A stretch of DNA of 64,000 nt from Branchinecta lynchi (lineage: Eukaryota; Arthropoda; Branchiopoda; Anostraca; Branchinectidae): positions 2,129,790-2,193,789 of the forward strand of contig JAKZAP010000021.1 of the NCBI GenBank assembly GCA_023053575.1, read 5' to 3'. A model generated the notes under the pieces. It was not told where the DNA came from, ran no database searches, and worked only from the letters and a program-made list of their open reading frames with translations. The translations under genes and the position numbers were made by a program. Positions 9,537 to 21,055 of the stretch are shown here, piece by piece (position 1 is the stretch's first letter; every line of letters starts with the position of its first letter).

Positions 9537-10802
9537 TACTAAACACTGATCGTCACACTTGGCAGGTTTGTTCTTTTTACGTGACGCATCATGCGCCCGA
9601 TCATCGCTTGCGAAGTGCTTATTAGTCCGGAGACCGGCTATGCAATTTTGCCAAGATTGTCATGCAAGGCAAGGTACATGGAAAGAGGCTAAAAGCAGCC
9701 GAAGACGAATGTAATTTACTGTAAGCATAGCTTAGTTGTAAAGTAACATCTGAGCAGTAACACTACGTCGTGCGAAATATCCATTAAAGACCTAATAAAA
9801 ATCTTCTGATTTAGATTTTTATTCTTTAGAATTGAACTTGATTGATATGTTGCTATTTTGGCTCGAGAAAAAACCCACGCAGAAAGCCTTCTTTTCCAGG
9901 TGACGAAATTTTGCAAATTTGATTAGCAAAGAATTTTTGTATGTATTCAGGAGTACCACACTGGTCTTGTTTTTTTTATTTATATTTATAATACATAGTT
10001 GGAGCATTAGATGGAAATTATTATTTTGATCCCTGGCACCCTACGTGCAACAACGGCTGTCCCGGATAATCTGCTGAGATTTCGTCCAGACCGAATTATT
10101 TCAAACCTAGGAAATTTGGTGCTTTTTTCTTAATTTGTTCACTGTTTGACGGTGTTTTTTTTGTGGTTTAGAACATTCATAGTGGCAGTAGGGATGGTTA
10201 TCATTTTGTGTGTGGTAGAGAGACCATCTTTTGTGGTCCACTTTTTGTCACCTTCGATTATGAAACTTGATTTGTTAAAGTTGAGTTCGAATCGAATATC
10301 AGCATGCGATGGTCGGTTCCTACCTAGCCCTGGACCCGGATTCAAATTTCATGATCGAGTTCACCTATTTCTTGTCTAGCCTGGACCTCGTCCCCAGGAG
10401 TGGCACGAATTCTAGAGTTAGCCACCCCTCGGCGATAACCGCTCATATTATGATATAGGGTCTGAGCGTTTCCGATTTAGAAACAATGCAAGTGAGGGGA
10501 AGAAATCTCCCTCGAGAACACGAAGGAAAGAAATAGGATCCTAGACGTAACACAAGTCAGAATCTGGAATTGGTTTTCCAGGAGTTACCCAAGAAAGCGG
10601 ACTCCCGAAAATGACATACGCGGAAGATAATGACAGAAATGACAAAGGGATAGGTCCAAAAAAAGACAACAGAAAAGGCTGACATGAATTCAGAAGATAA
10701 AATTTTCAAGGAAATTAAAAAGTAAAACTACAAGCAATGCCATGAGAGTATTTAGAAAGCGACGCATCCTGATTGAAAGCAGAGGGAGAACTAGGTTGTC
10801 GA
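9537..10802. other. No recognised gene in 1.27 kb
   Basis: Contains an 11-bp perfect hairpin, AATAAAAATCT with AGATTTTTATT, at about 9,795-9,824. A plus-strand frame at 10,146-10,379 starts with a hydrophobic segment but has no further support. Nothing else recognised. Confidence 0.35.
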
Positions 10803-12493
10803 TTTTTTGGACCCCAAACGTAAGTGGAGGGATACTCACGACACCGCAAAAGTTGTCAGCATGATCAACTCTCTAAGGAAACGATATATTTTGATGAGAC
10901 TTGATGTGAGGATTCTTCGAGTCAAGGGAAAGGTATAATTCGTACATGGGGCCCGATAGCTGCATATTTAGGGGAGGGTTTCAAATTAAGGTGCGAAAAA
11001 AAACTTTGTTTAAAAGCTAATGAGATAGTGGATTAAGGGGTACCGTAAGTCGACATAATACTGAAACCATTTTCTCGCCGGACAAGTAGTTCACCCGGAA
11101 TCCGGCCAAAACTGGAAAGTTTGTTAAAAGTAAAAGTTCTATCTGAAGTTGATTAGATCTCCAGTTTAGGTGTAAGGAGACAGCTGAATCCGAATATGAA
11201 AATGATTTTCTCGTCGGACAAGTAGATCGACCGGAATCCGGCCAAAACCGGAAAATTTGTCAAAAATAAAAGTTTAATCTGAAGTTGATTAGAGTTTCGA
11301 TTTAAGGATAGGGAAACATGCTGAATCTGAATATGAAAATTGTTTTCTCGATGGACCAGTAGATCGCCCAGAATCCGTCCAAAACCGAAAGTTTTATTAA
11401 AAGTAAAAGTTTTACATGAATTTCATTAGTTTTTCTATTTACCGGTTAGGAGACAGGTGAATTCGTGTATGACAATAATTTTCTATTTGAACACATACTT
11501 CAGAACGAATCCGGCTGAAATCGCAAAACTTGTTAAAAGTTGAAGTTTTATTTGAAGTTGATTAAAGGTTCGAAATAGGGGTAAGGAGATACGCTGAATC
11601 CGCTTTTGAACTTAATTTTTTGCAAGACAAGTAGTTCGCCTGGAATCCGGCTGAAACCGGGAATTTAGCAGAAGTAAGGCAGGAACTTTAGTCAAAGAAT
11701 ATGACGCAGGCTATAGGGGAAAAAAACAAATACTGAATCCATTTTTGTTCACGTTCATGTTGTTTCGTTTAGTTTGTTTATTGTTTTTTTTTTTTCGTTC
11801 TTTATCGTTTTGTTTCTTTCATACTACTCCGTATTTTGTGTTTTACACTTTGCGGGTTATAAAGTTCGTTCATGCATTTCCAATTTGTTCTTCTCAGATG
11901 ATTACCATTTGCCTTATTCTCTTTCTAAATTTTATTAGTAAAGTGCTCCAGGAGTCTGGAATCCAGCCAAAACCGGAAAATTTGTTAAAAGTAAAAGTTT
12001 TATATGAATTTCATTAGGTGTTAGATTTACGGGTAAGAAGACATCCTGAATTAGTGTATGACAATCATTTTCTACCTGGACACACAGTTCACCACGAATT
12101 CGCCAAATCGGAAAATTTATTAAAAGTTGAAGTTTTATCTGAAGTTGATTTGAGGTTCTACATAGGAGTAAGGAGATACGCTGAATCCGTTTTTGGACTT
12201 CAATTTTTGCAAGACAAGTAGTTCGTCCGCAATCCGGCTGAAACCGTAAATTTGGCAGAAGTAAGGCAAGAACTTTCGTCAAAGTAGATATGACGCAGGC
12301 TAAAGGGGTAAACACAAATGCTGAATCCATATTTGAACTTGGTCTTCTCAGATGATTACCATTTGCTTTAATCTGTTTCTAAATTTTATTAGTAAAGTGC
12401 CCAAGGAGTCTGGCTAAGACTGGACCTATAAGACCCGGTTGTCTGGAACAAATATTAAATTTTTAGGATTTCATCGAAACCTTTGGTCTTGTT
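10803..12493 (+). mobile_element. F-family element, copy F2 (longest, internally duplicated)
   Basis: Begins with a mutated GGATCCC end (TTTTTTGGACCCCAAACG) and ends GATTTCATCGAAACC then TTTGGTCTTGTT. Internal units recur every 131-139 bp, seen from the GCTGAAT words near 11,185, 11,320, 11,456, 11,592 and 11,731. A block of about 400 bp (from about 11,385) is repeated starting near 11,945. A retrotransposon tail is nested at about 11,745-11,875. No conserved coding frame. Confidence 0.75.
11745..11875 (+). pseudogene. LINE 3' tail nested in F2
   Basis: Shares CATGTTGTTTCGTTTAGTTTG, TTCGTTCTTTATCG, CTCCGTATTTTGTGTTTTAC, then TTATAAAGTTCGTTCATGC with the end of the element at 62,685-63,015. 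It is a short 5'-truncated insertion. The second half of the F2 internal duplication lacks it. Confidence 0.65.
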
Positions 12494-13080
12494 TTGTTAC
12501 GTGGCTAATTTACGTGGTAAAGGTGCTAATGCCCCTGGAGACAGTTGTGCTAGCAATCATCTTCTCGAAATCCTATTGCCACGAAAATGTCTACAACTGA
12601 AGCGATCATTTCTAGATGTCTCTAACGCTGGAGTCTTAGGTTGTAGGTTTAGACTTTATGAAGGAAGGGTTTTTGAATGAGGGAGTGAGTTTTGAGGAGA
12701 ATGTTTAATCGACAAATTAACATTTTGAAAAGAGAAGTTAAATTTAGAGTTGATAAAGTAAAAAGATAAGAGGTTTAAGACGTCACTGTGTTGGAGGTTG
12801 AGACGTAGCGGGATTTATATATACAAAAAAAAACAAAAAAAAAACGCTGGAGTCACCCTCAGCAGGAAAGTCAATGTCAAATTTTCAATGTCCTCTGGTG
12901 CACCATCTAGGAACGAAAAATCAGCTACTTTCCATGTTTGCGACGTCAGTAGGATACTGATGAGTGGTGAGGCAAGATAAGGCAGAATCTCATTAAAATG
13001 CAAGTTACTTTCTTCTCTCCGGGGGTACAAAACACTAACCCCGACGTTCACACAAAAGAAGATAAACCCAAGGATAGATG
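12494..13080. other. No recognised feature
   Basis: AT-rich with an A-run at about 12,825-12,844. No gene or repeat identified. Confidence 0.4.
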
Positions 13081-13165
13081 TTTAGTTTTGTTTCTTTGTT
13101 AGTTGTGAAATGCCGTAAGGCTAAATCACGTAACAAATTCATTCATACCGCCCTCCGTAGGCTAG
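13081..13165 (+). pseudogene. Possible LINE 3' tail
   Basis: TTTGTTTCTTTGTTAGTTGTG, then GTAAGGCTAAATCACGTAAC and ATTCATTCAT form a T-rich end with a short (ATTC)n tail, like the retrotransposon tails at 11,860 and 63,000. Only architecture supports this. Confidence 0.35.
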
Positions 13166-13195
13166 ACAGCGAACCAGAATACTCTTTATGGCTAG

Positions 13196-13884
13196 GGTAG
13201 CGTTCCAGTGAAGTTATTACAAGTTACGATGATAAGAGGAGGGGCGATCGCCATATTGCGGTACTTATCACACTCTCTAGAACGAGAATAATAACTACGC
13301 GAACATACGTCATTACTCTTACGCGAGTTCCTGCAGAACTGATAGTTATTATCACTTATGATGCTCTCGATCATCATTAGTGTTGGGCGATATTTGGATT
13401 TTTCGATATATCAATATTTTCCCTTTCGATATTCGATTATCGAGATCGATATGTATTTAGTATGTTTCGCTATGGGATACGTCTCGTTTCGCCAAATTTC
13501 GTAACGAAATTGTCGTTAAATAGCATCTTGCACCAGCCCAAGCTCCAAATAAATAAGGACTGATTTACGGAGAACATTTTGCTCCAATTTCGGATATATA
13601 AATGTAGGTTATGTTGGACTATTCAATAACTATGAAAGAAAAAATATCGTTTTCGATATCGATATTTATGTTTCGATATTCAATATTTGGTCCGATATAT
13701 CGTTATCGATATCGAATATCGCCCAATACTAATCATCATAAGTAGATAGTAACGATCATAACTGTCGTGGTTCGAAAATAATAAGTGGGAGGAGCCAATT
13801 TACTTATTACGGCGGGCTCTGGAACGGCAATAATAACAAGAATAGTAACGATCGTAACTAATATTACGTCGCTGGAACGCTACC
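13196..13884. mobile_element. M-family MITE interrupted by a hAT MITE
   Basis: The left end GGTAGCGTTCCAGTGAAGT is matched in inverted orientation by the right end (ACGTCGCTGGAACGCTACC). Inside are GTTACGAT/ATCGTAAC words in both orientations. Excluding the nested element at 13,378-13,731, the original M was about 330 bp. Non-coding. Confidence 0.65.
13378..13731. mobile_element. hAT-type MITE nested in M
   Basis: Terminal inverted repeats TAGTGTTGGGCGATATT and AATATCGCCCAATACTA (16 of 17 match). It is flanked by a perfect 8-bp duplication ATCATCAT at 13,370-13,377 and 13,732-13,739, as expected for hAT transposition. Sub-terminal CGATAT/ATCG words repeat on both sides. The 354-bp element has no transposase. 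Its insertion is younger than M. Confidence 0.9.
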
Positions 13885-14752
13885 TATCTCTCCTTGCGAT
13901 GCAAAATCTCCGGCCTCTCCGGGTACCTAGCGGAAGAAAGGCAGAAATGGTGTCACATCTGCTACCAAAGATCGCCGTGATTGGTTGACACAGGATTTGA
14001 GTCGTTAACTTTGAGTCGTTACGGAGATGCTGACTCCTTCTTCCTGAGGATCACTGGCGTATTTTGGACTTAGTCATATAGAGTATAGAGACACGCTTAT
14101 CGATGACGCATTTGCTAATGATACTGACTCAGGATCTGAAATACCAAGGGTCATGCACTTTTCGCTTCTATTAAAGTATTTGCAAATCGAACTTGCGGTG
14201 ACGTCACGGCACAGCAATTCCTTTCAGACACGGCGTTGTCTCCCACTAAGTGTTTGTGGCTCGAAAAGAGCGTTTCCGCAACCAAAAAGGTTTTTGTGGC
14301 ATGCTTTGCGGCTGAAACTGGACAAAACAATTGCAGAGGTTGTTTTCAATTTTTTTGCACGATTTTGACGGAAAATTTATGTCCAAATAATAGAATTAGC
14401 TGCTTTGTAAAGTAGATGGACATGAAACTCCGAATTCTTTAGTCCAGAATTGCAAGGTTGCCGGCCTGAAGTTATGTTTACAGAGATTTTAGTTTCATTC
14501 TCGGCTATTTAAAATCAGACAAAAGGCCGTTTCGGCGAGATTCAACTTTGTGGGTCGAGTGTGTGCAAACAATTTTGTTTTCGCGAAAAAAAGCTCGGAA
14601 ATGTGTGGCAGACTAATTTCCAGCGGAAAAACCTCAAGATGAGAGAGGAGGTGCGTTGGAGGACCCTGAGAGGATTAGTACGTTGATAAATAGGTTGCTA
14701 ATGACGGCATGTGCTAGTTCATGTCTTAATTTCCCACCCGGCACAACTATGG
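13885..14752. other. No recognised feature
   Basis: Unique-looking sequence. A plus-strand frame of 71 codons (14,153-14,368) has no recognisable motif. Confidence 0.4.
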
Positions 14753-15064
14753 CACGGTTGCCACATGTCGCACGATAGAGAATTGTCGCTCTATTTTGTT
14801 TTTGTCACTCTTGTCCTACGTATACGAATCACTCTCTTTCAGATTACGCCCAAATGTGTCCCTTTTGCGTCAGGGATTTCGAAAAGAAGTGACTATTTTA
14901 CGTTTTTCGTGAAAATAAAATTAAGATGCATGGTTTTTTCAGAGGCAATTCCCACCAAAAGTTACCATTTCACGTTTTTTCGTCAATACAAATTTCACTC
15001 CCAATTCACTCTCTGTTTTGGGCCAAAAGTCACTCTGTAAATGTTTTTTAATATGGCAACCCTG
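14753..15064. mobile_element. hAT-like MITE with CAGGGTTGCCA end
   Basis: Left end CACGGTTGCCACAT; right end, inverted, CAGGGTTGCCATAT. The flanks AACTATGG (14,745-14,752) and AACTCAGG (15,065-15,072) agree at 6 of 8 positions, consistent with an old 8-bp target duplication. Interior has TTTCACTCCC-like words; no transposase. Confidence 0.6.
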
Positions 15065-15164
15065 AACTCAGGATCTGAATAAGAACCAATCAGGGATTAG
15101 CTTTTCTTTTCTACTGGAGTCTCGATAACTGGCGATAAACTGGCGATGACGACATGGAACCGTA

Positions 15165-15245
15165 AGTTCCTCTAGACCAGTGGTTCCTAACCATTTCCAT
15201 ACCGCGTACCCCTAATCATCGTTCGAAAAAGTACCTGCTTTTCGA
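15165..15245 (+). mobile_element. U-family terminus (hAT-like fragment)
   Basis: CTAGACCAGTGGTTCCTAACC followed by CCGCGTACCCCTAATC matches the left end of element U at 36,825. No right end is nearby, so this is a solo end. Confidence 0.5.
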
Positions 15246-15414
15246 AAAAAAATTCGTTAGCTTCATTAGCAACCTGAATGACAATATCGCTTGCAATGTC
15301 TTCTATTCTTCTTGAAACAGTATCGTTTGACGCAGGAACAGATTTTTCGGCAGTATTTTAGCTGTTGAGAACCGACATTATTCCATTGACTTTCACTAAG
15401 GCTTGTGATCAGAG

Positions 15415-15612
15415 CCGCCACGCACGGGCTGGGAACACCCCTCCCCCCACAGTGGTCTTCCAGACGGTTAAAAAGAAATGAGTCGGCGCGAAGCGCCGCG
15501 TTTTCCGTCGAAACAGTTTTTTGTTTTCTTTTAAACAGTCGGTACAACTGATGAGCCAGTCAGCAATAATACCTTGCCCCCAAATAACATTTTGGCTAGC
15601 GATGCCGCTGCT
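15415..15612. repeat. Dispersed repeat S, copy S1
   Basis: Shares GAAGCGCCGCG, ACAGTCGGTAC, CAGCCAGTC-like and CCTTGCCCCC plus TTTTGGCTAG blocks with 34,005-34,330. It carries GTCGAAACAGTTTTTT-type units. Non-coding; class unknown. Confidence 0.5.
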
Positions 15613-15675
15613 GGTAGTATTAGGCTTTCGGCAATCAAAAATGAGAGAGGCGAGAATTTGAAGCTGGAGCTGGAG

Positions 15676-16065
15676 CAGTGTTGCCAAGTGTGACACTTTT
15701 GGTGCTTTTTGACACTTTTGGTCTCTGGGTGACACCGTGACACTTTTTCTCTGAAAGTGACACCTATTTTTACGAATGTTTTAGGTCATTTACTTCACTA
15801 AAATGACGGATTACCACCCCCAAAACACTGCCAAAACATGTACTTTACATTAATCTTGTACACCAAACAGTTTGAAGCCTTAAAGAAAGCTAATTTGCGA
15901 TTAAAGTTTGTTACAAAACTCTGATATAACAGTTAAGATGTTGTTCCAAATTCATTACCAATTCAGCGCGCTGTGCAGCGGAATGCACAAACAAGTTAGG
16001 TGTCAAAAAGTATCTTTTAGTCAGCATGTGTGACACTTCTGTGAGTCGAGCTCTTGGCAACGCTG
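15676..16065. mobile_element. hAT-like MITE with CAGTGTTGCCAAG end
   Basis: Ends CAGTGTTGCCAAG and, inverted, CTTGGCAACGCTG. GCTGGAG flanks both sides (15,669-15,675 and 16,066-16,072), a 7-bp (probably 8-bp) target duplication. TGTGACACTT occurs sub-terminally near both ends. 390 bp, no coding capacity. Confidence 0.8.
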
Positions 16066-16849
16066 GCTGGAGCCCTTGCTAATCACAGCTAATATAGCTG
16101 GCAATAACTCCATAGGACCACATTCCCTCCCCCACTAATCGAAGGAGCTCGCCTGCGGCCGACGACACTGATGACAAAAGCTGTCAAAGAAGGAGCTGGT
16201 TTATTTTCCCCTTGCCCCGGTGAGGACTGGACTGCCAGGATATTACCAAGGACCAAAAGGCAACGTTGAGACAGCATGTGAACTGTGACGATCCGGTACA
16301 AGCAAAAATCACTCAAAGAAGAATATGAGGAAGGTATGGAGAGTGGGACGACGTGGGGAGAAGGGCGAATCCACTGTCGTGGAACCAGCACCGTATTTAA
16401 ACAATTGTACGCCCTCCCCCCCCCCCAAAAAAAAAAGCAATGAAGCAAAGCGGTTCGGCCTGGATGAAATCGTTTCCCGTTAACAGCATTTCATCTGGCC
16501 TTTTCTCAAGGCTGACAAATTTGTAAATACTTTGGTTGTTATTTCGTCTATATGTACCCCACCCGAGGGACATTGTTTTTCAGTTCACTACTTAAAAAGT
16601 AAGGCTCGTAGCCAAAAAATTCTTTTTTTTTTTTTTTTTACAGACTAGTCTTTTTCTCCAAGTCGGCTATTCAAATTCAAATAAAAATGTGCATCTACAT
16701 ATTTGCATTTTACTCATCGTACCGAATTCACTACAGCGACAATCCTTTAAGTCACAAGACAGGGCCGCGATTCACTGACAAACTGACGTACCACTACTCA
16801 ACAAGTGGATCCGTATTAGAAGAATCGTACAATACTCTTTTAGCCCAAG
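16066..16849. other. No recognised feature
   Basis: Includes a C-rich then A-rich run at 16,417-16,438 and a T-run at about 16,622-16,639. No gene or family member recognised. Confidence 0.4.
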
Positions 16850-17115
16850 CTGACTTTGAAACATATATTCAATAAATATTTACAACGTTTATCAATGTTT
16901 ATCTTACTTTCAATTTGAACGATTTTTGCTCTAATAAGATATTTATAGTCGGTAGAAGCTTCAGTTATTTATTACAGGTTTGTTCCCTTCACCGACGCTG
17001 ACCCAGAAGATCGACAGCCTGACGAGGAACCTTGCCAAGAGGGGCCGAAATATCGCTGATGAAGAATGGTAGCTGACGTATACGTTGTAAACATTGATGG
17101 AATATAGAATCGTAC
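16850..17115 (+). ncRNA. H repeat with hammerhead-like core, copy H1
   Basis: Left flank AGCCCAAGCTGACTTTGAA, then ATTTATAGTCGGTAGAAGC and the core at 17,015-17,058: CAGC, CTGACGA, a stem-loop GGAACCTTGCCAAGAGGGGCC-like helix II, GAAA, TATC, GCTG. CAGC pairs with GCTG as stem I. CUGANGA and GAAA are the conserved hammerhead core, and AUC is an allowed cleavage triplet. Helix III is nearly absent, as in the minimal hammerheads of Penelope-like elements. Ribozyme activity is inferred, not shown. Confidence 0.45.
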
Positions 17116-17347
17116 CAACAAAATGATCAATTTGATTATCGTCCAAAAGCAAGTATTCATCACTAAAAACTTATATGCTACCTGGAGAATACCAATGTTT
17201 AACAGTTTTGCTATAGACTGGGTGTATTTTCCTTTCAACATCAAAATCTGTAGGCTATCATAGGCTAATCATACACACATATGACTTTCTCTTCCGAAAC
17301 ATTTTTACAGATGATTCCTAGTCAACTTGGTCTGAAGGAGTATTTTT

Positions 17348-17610
17348 CGGTGTCAAGCGGAAACCACGTATCTGGTCAAATTTGCTATTTCCACTTTTTG
17401 ATACAGTTCTACTCGCCGAAAAATTCTGCGTCGAACGGTGCGTTTCTCGACTGCCTCCGACTCATAGTTTGGGAGATACAACCAACATGGAAACCACGTA
17501 TCTCGGATTAACATAGGGGGCTGTACTACTAACGAGAAAAAGTTATTATGTTTTTTTCACCTCCTGAAAAGTTTTGAAAAAGGGAGATACGTGGTTTACG
17601 CTTGACACCG
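17348..17610. mobile_element. MITE with GGTGTCAAGCG ends
   Basis: CGGTGTCAAGCGGAAACCAC at the left is matched inverted at the right (GTGGTTTACGCTTGACACCG); the inverted repeat continues into ACGTATCT, about 27 bp with one mismatch. An internal AAACCACGTATCT also recurs at 17,491. 263 bp, non-coding; no clear target duplication. Confidence 0.75.
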
Positions 17611-18097
17611 ACGTTATCATATAAGCTCCACCCCCGGACTTTATGCTATGCGGGGCGGGAGGGGTTCGAGACTAACGGCAAGTGTATCGCAAGAACACCG
17701 GAAGCTCATAAACCAAGGAACAGACGGCCCGTCGGTCTCCACAAAGAACTCAACTCACTTTACGACGACGCTAATTGATCTCGTTCAGTTATTCTTCCGG
17801 AGGTAATCAAATCCATACAGTTGCTTGTTTAATTGACACCTGATACTATTTCCATTTCTTGGTTATCCGATTGATGAGATTAGGCCGTGGTAGCAAAAAA
17901 TACTTTTTGTGGAACATGCACCGAAGAACAAGTGTTGTATGTAATTACAACCGGTCTGGACGTGATAAGTTTCGCTGTCAATGTTTGGCTAACGATAATG
18001 TATGTCGTGTAACTAAACGAGAGCAGGATTCGCAGGCACGATTTAGTGACATGTTTACTACGACTCTGCAGAAACTTTGTAAGCAGTGAACTAAGAG
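17611..18097. other. No recognised feature
   Basis: No repeat family or credible gene. A 76-codon plus-strand frame (17,859-18,089) lacks supporting signals. Confidence 0.4.
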
Positions 18098-19022
18098 AAC
18101 AAGGCCTAAGGTTTCGATGGGATCCCAAAAATCTACTATCTGATCCAGACAATTGGGTCTTGTCTTCGCCAGATCCAGTCTTCGACACGCTAATCATCTG
18201 AAAAGAACGTTCACATATACCTCTATAAGCCATATCTATTTTGACGATACTGACCGAAACTTCCTGCTTTACTTCTTCCAATTTTCGGTTTCGACCGAAC
18301 TCCGAGCGAAATACTTGTTCAGCAAAAAAAGGAACAATTCAGAAACGAATTCAGCGTACAACTTATCCCAATAAAGAACATATAATAACTTGAAATAAAA
18401 CTTAAACTTATAAGATTTCCGGTTTCAACCGGATTCTGGATGAATTATATATCCGGGTAAAAAATAATTGTCATATACAGACTCAGCGTCTTTTTTTGGC
18501 TCTAAATCTGTCATGTAATCAACTTCATATGGAACTTTCGCTTTTGACGAATTTTCCGGTTTGGTCCGATTCCGGGCGAACTAGTTGTCCGACGAGAAAA
18601 TGGTTTTCTTCATCGTGTTCAGCATGCCTTCATACCCCATAATCGAACATCTAATCAACTTCAAATAAAACTTTTAATTCTAACCAACTTTCCGTTTTTG
18701 CCGGATTCCAGACGAACTACTTATCCGGCAAGAAAATGGCTTTCACCATCGTGAACAGCATGTCTTCTTACCCCATGATCGACTATCACATTAGCTTTTG
18801 AAAAATATTTTGTTTGACCCTTAATCTGAACCCCACCCCTAAATGTAGGACTACAGAGCCCATCTACGAACTTGAGCTTACCCTTGACCCAAAGAATCCT
18901 CATCAAAATAATTCATTCCCTTCGAGATGTATCATGCTGAAAGACGGACGGACGGACGGACAGACAGACAACTTTTGTGATGTCGTAGGTATCCCTCCAC
19001 TTACGTTTTGGGATCCCAAAAA
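18098..19022 (-). mobile_element. F-family element, copy F3
   Basis: Reverse orientation. It starts AACAAGGCCTAAGG then TTTCGATGGGATCCC and ends CTCCACTTACGTTTTGGGATC then CCAAAAACG. Five to six degenerate subrepeats, with CCGGATTCCGG-type and CTTTTAATT/ACTTTT blocks. A (GGAC)n run near 18,943-18,968 (GACGGACGGACGG then CAGACAGACA) belongs to the left-end region of the family. Non-coding. Confidence 0.75.
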
Positions 19023-19093
19023 CGGTTCTAGCCTTGGGCGAGCCGCTGAAACCACAGACTTACGTTGCCCATAAGCATTGCTTGGGTTGCTCT

Positions 19094-19275
19094 CAGGGCC
19101 GTGCCCAGGGGCAACTTGGGGGGACCCCCCCCCCCCCTAAACGTACGAAAAATAATCGTTTCTTATAGGACTTAACCTCTGAACCATGTCTTTTTTGTAC
19201 TTTTTGGTCAGACCCACGGACCCTCCTCTCCCCCCCCCCCCCCCCCGCGGAGATCAATTCCTGGATTCGGACCTG
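19094..19275. mobile_element. G-family hAT-like MITE, copy G3
   Basis: CAGGGCCGTGCCCAGG at the left and CCTGGATTCGGACCTG at the right. Perfect 8-bp duplication GTTGCTCT at 19,086-19,093 and 19,276-19,283. Poly-C tracts follow the left end and precede the right end. Confidence 0.88.
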
Positions 19276-19283
19276 GTTGCTCT

Positions 19284-19962
19284 CGGTTGTTCCAGAACGA
19301 TGATGCGGGAAATACATGTACAGCTTATTAGACCGATTCGAAAATACAGACTGTACGGAAACGCTAACAACTAAGCCAGTGAGGACTTGTAGCGAGGGTG
19401 CACCCAAAGTAGGTGTACAGTAGCCTAAGTACCGAGTTCCCAGTTGGTGTAGAGATATGTACAGTGGTGCGCATGAAGTGAGCGACCCCTCGGCTTGTAG
19501 ATTCCATCCCGTTCACAATTTATCTTTTGCTGTCGTTGTAGATTTTGTGTACCCTCTGTACCTTTTTTGTTCTGTATATACTGTGCAAATGTCTTATTAC
19601 TAGGCTGCATGTAACAAATTCATTCATTCACAACTACTAGACATAAGCGAACTACAGCGTCAGTGATTCCCTCGAGACTAGTTTATCGCAATCGTAATGG
19701 AACAGTTATTAAAAATATATATAATCAAATACAGATCTTTACGCAAAGAGCTGCGCATTTACGCCGTTAAAGTCCCTAATACAAGGCGCTTTAGCCGTTA
19801 CAAAAATAAAATAAAATATGAAACTGGATTAAGAAGTCTAGGAGTTCGCAAAGGTTCAGGTCCAGGTTCTTTTATTTAAAATAGTTGACACAATAAAAAT
19901 CGATCACCTCGGGCCGACAGGGGGAAGAAAACGGTTATTTATCTCGCCTGAGGCAAGTTAGC
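19284..19962. other. Possible LINE tail; small basic open frame
   Basis: At 19,480-19,625 a T-rich stretch ends AACAAATTCATTCATTCAC, resembling a retrotransposon 3' tail. At 19,697-19,879 (+) a 60-codon frame encodes a Lys/Arg/Tyr-rich peptide (RRFSRYKNKIKYETG) ending in a Gly/Ser motif. I recognise no family, and the frame is within the range expected by chance. Confidence 0.25.
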
Positions 19963-20375
19963 TTTAAAGTTCATCCGAAAAGGGATGTTCAATCTAGTTC
20001 CCCATCACTTGTTCACTTCGATAGGCTTGAAGACCCGATGAAAATCAGTTACTTCGTTGCTCGCTTTTCACGAATAATCCGACTTTCAATAGTGGACTTC
20101 CCCTGTCGGATTTTTGGTACCTAATACGGTTGTACTTGTGTTGTTTGCTTGACGAAAAAGATTTAGTATTTAGGCACTAAGCAGTCTTCACCAAGCTCGC
20201 CACTGGACAACCGCGTTTGTGTTTAGATTCAAATCATTCGCGTCATAGTAGAATTTGCGTTGTGGAGCCGGCCGTAGATATTCCAAACGTCACTACTAGA
20301 GCAGATAGTCGAAAATCGAAAAATCCCTTAGCAGAATCCAAATGATTCAGTGCCTTCAACTGAATGCTCACTTAT
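19963..20375. mobile_element. A-family MITE, diverged copy A2
   Basis: TTTAAAGTTCATCCGAAAAG, CCCCATCACTTGTTCAC and GGCTTGAAGACCCGATG match A1/A3. Internal ACTGGACAACCGCG, TTCGCGTCATAGTAG and CAGAATCCAAATG follow the same order. The right terminal repeat is lost. A further internal A fragment (GCTTGACGAAAAAGATTTAC) lies at about 20,520-20,570. Confidence 0.65.
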
Positions 20376-20682
20376 TCACCTTTAGTATCACGGATTCAAC
20401 ACATTTTTGCGTAAGAATGGAAATTACATAAGGTGACCGCTTCGTTCAAAGCTATTTTCTTCGAAAAGAATTTCACTCAGCGAATTTCGCTTCCAATGAG
20501 AAAAGTTAGACCTTTCAATCCTGTGTTGTTTGTACCTGTGTTACTTGCTTGACGAAAAAGATTTACGAACATTTGTATTTGTAAAGGGAAACAAGTGTTG
20601 CCAAATCCAAAGGGCAAAGGGAAACTTGGATCGAAAACTCTCCGCAGGCGGAAGTTCCATTGGCTGTACAAAAGATAGAACG
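20376..20682. other. Mostly unrecognised sequence
   Basis: Contains the short A-family scrap at 20,520-20,570; no gene seen. Confidence 0.35.
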
Positions 20683-21055
20683 TTAAAGGACCCCTCGCAC
20701 TATTTACTCTTCAACTTTTCTATTTTGAAATATTTGAATACTTTAAAACTAGGCTGTGCTTTCGACAAATAACACACGGTTTTGACTGTTTTAAGCCTTT
20801 TCCGAGACCCGCTGACTTATAGCGAAAACAGGGAAACAATTTACATAACCGGTTTTTCTGATGGAAAAACTTATCGCACACAACCATCTACAGCGTGATA
20901 CACATCGAAGGTAGCAAAAAACGGCAAGAAGATCAGCGTGGTTTTGTGAGGGTGGTTAGAAGTACCATACAAAATCCGGGTCTCTGGGTTTGGAAATAAA
21001 TGGATGATTACGGAAGTAGGTTGCGTTGGTATTATACGTAAGACAGGTCTTTTAA
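20683..21055. mobile_element. B-family MITE, copy B2
   Basis: Left TTAAAGGACCCCTCGCAC; right AAGACAGGTCTTTTAA, an imperfect inverted repeat over the terminal 10 bp. The body matches B3 in reverse: TAGGCTGTGCTTTCGACAAAT, ACCGGTTTTT, GATACACATCGAAGGTAGC. 373 bp, non-coding. TTAA at both edges could be a piggyBac-like target but may simply be part of the TIR. Confidence 0.7.

Noticed and set aside
19697..19879. Small basic viral or Polinton-like protein
   Set aside because: Composition is suggestive, but no motif, neighbour gene or terminal repeat supports it.
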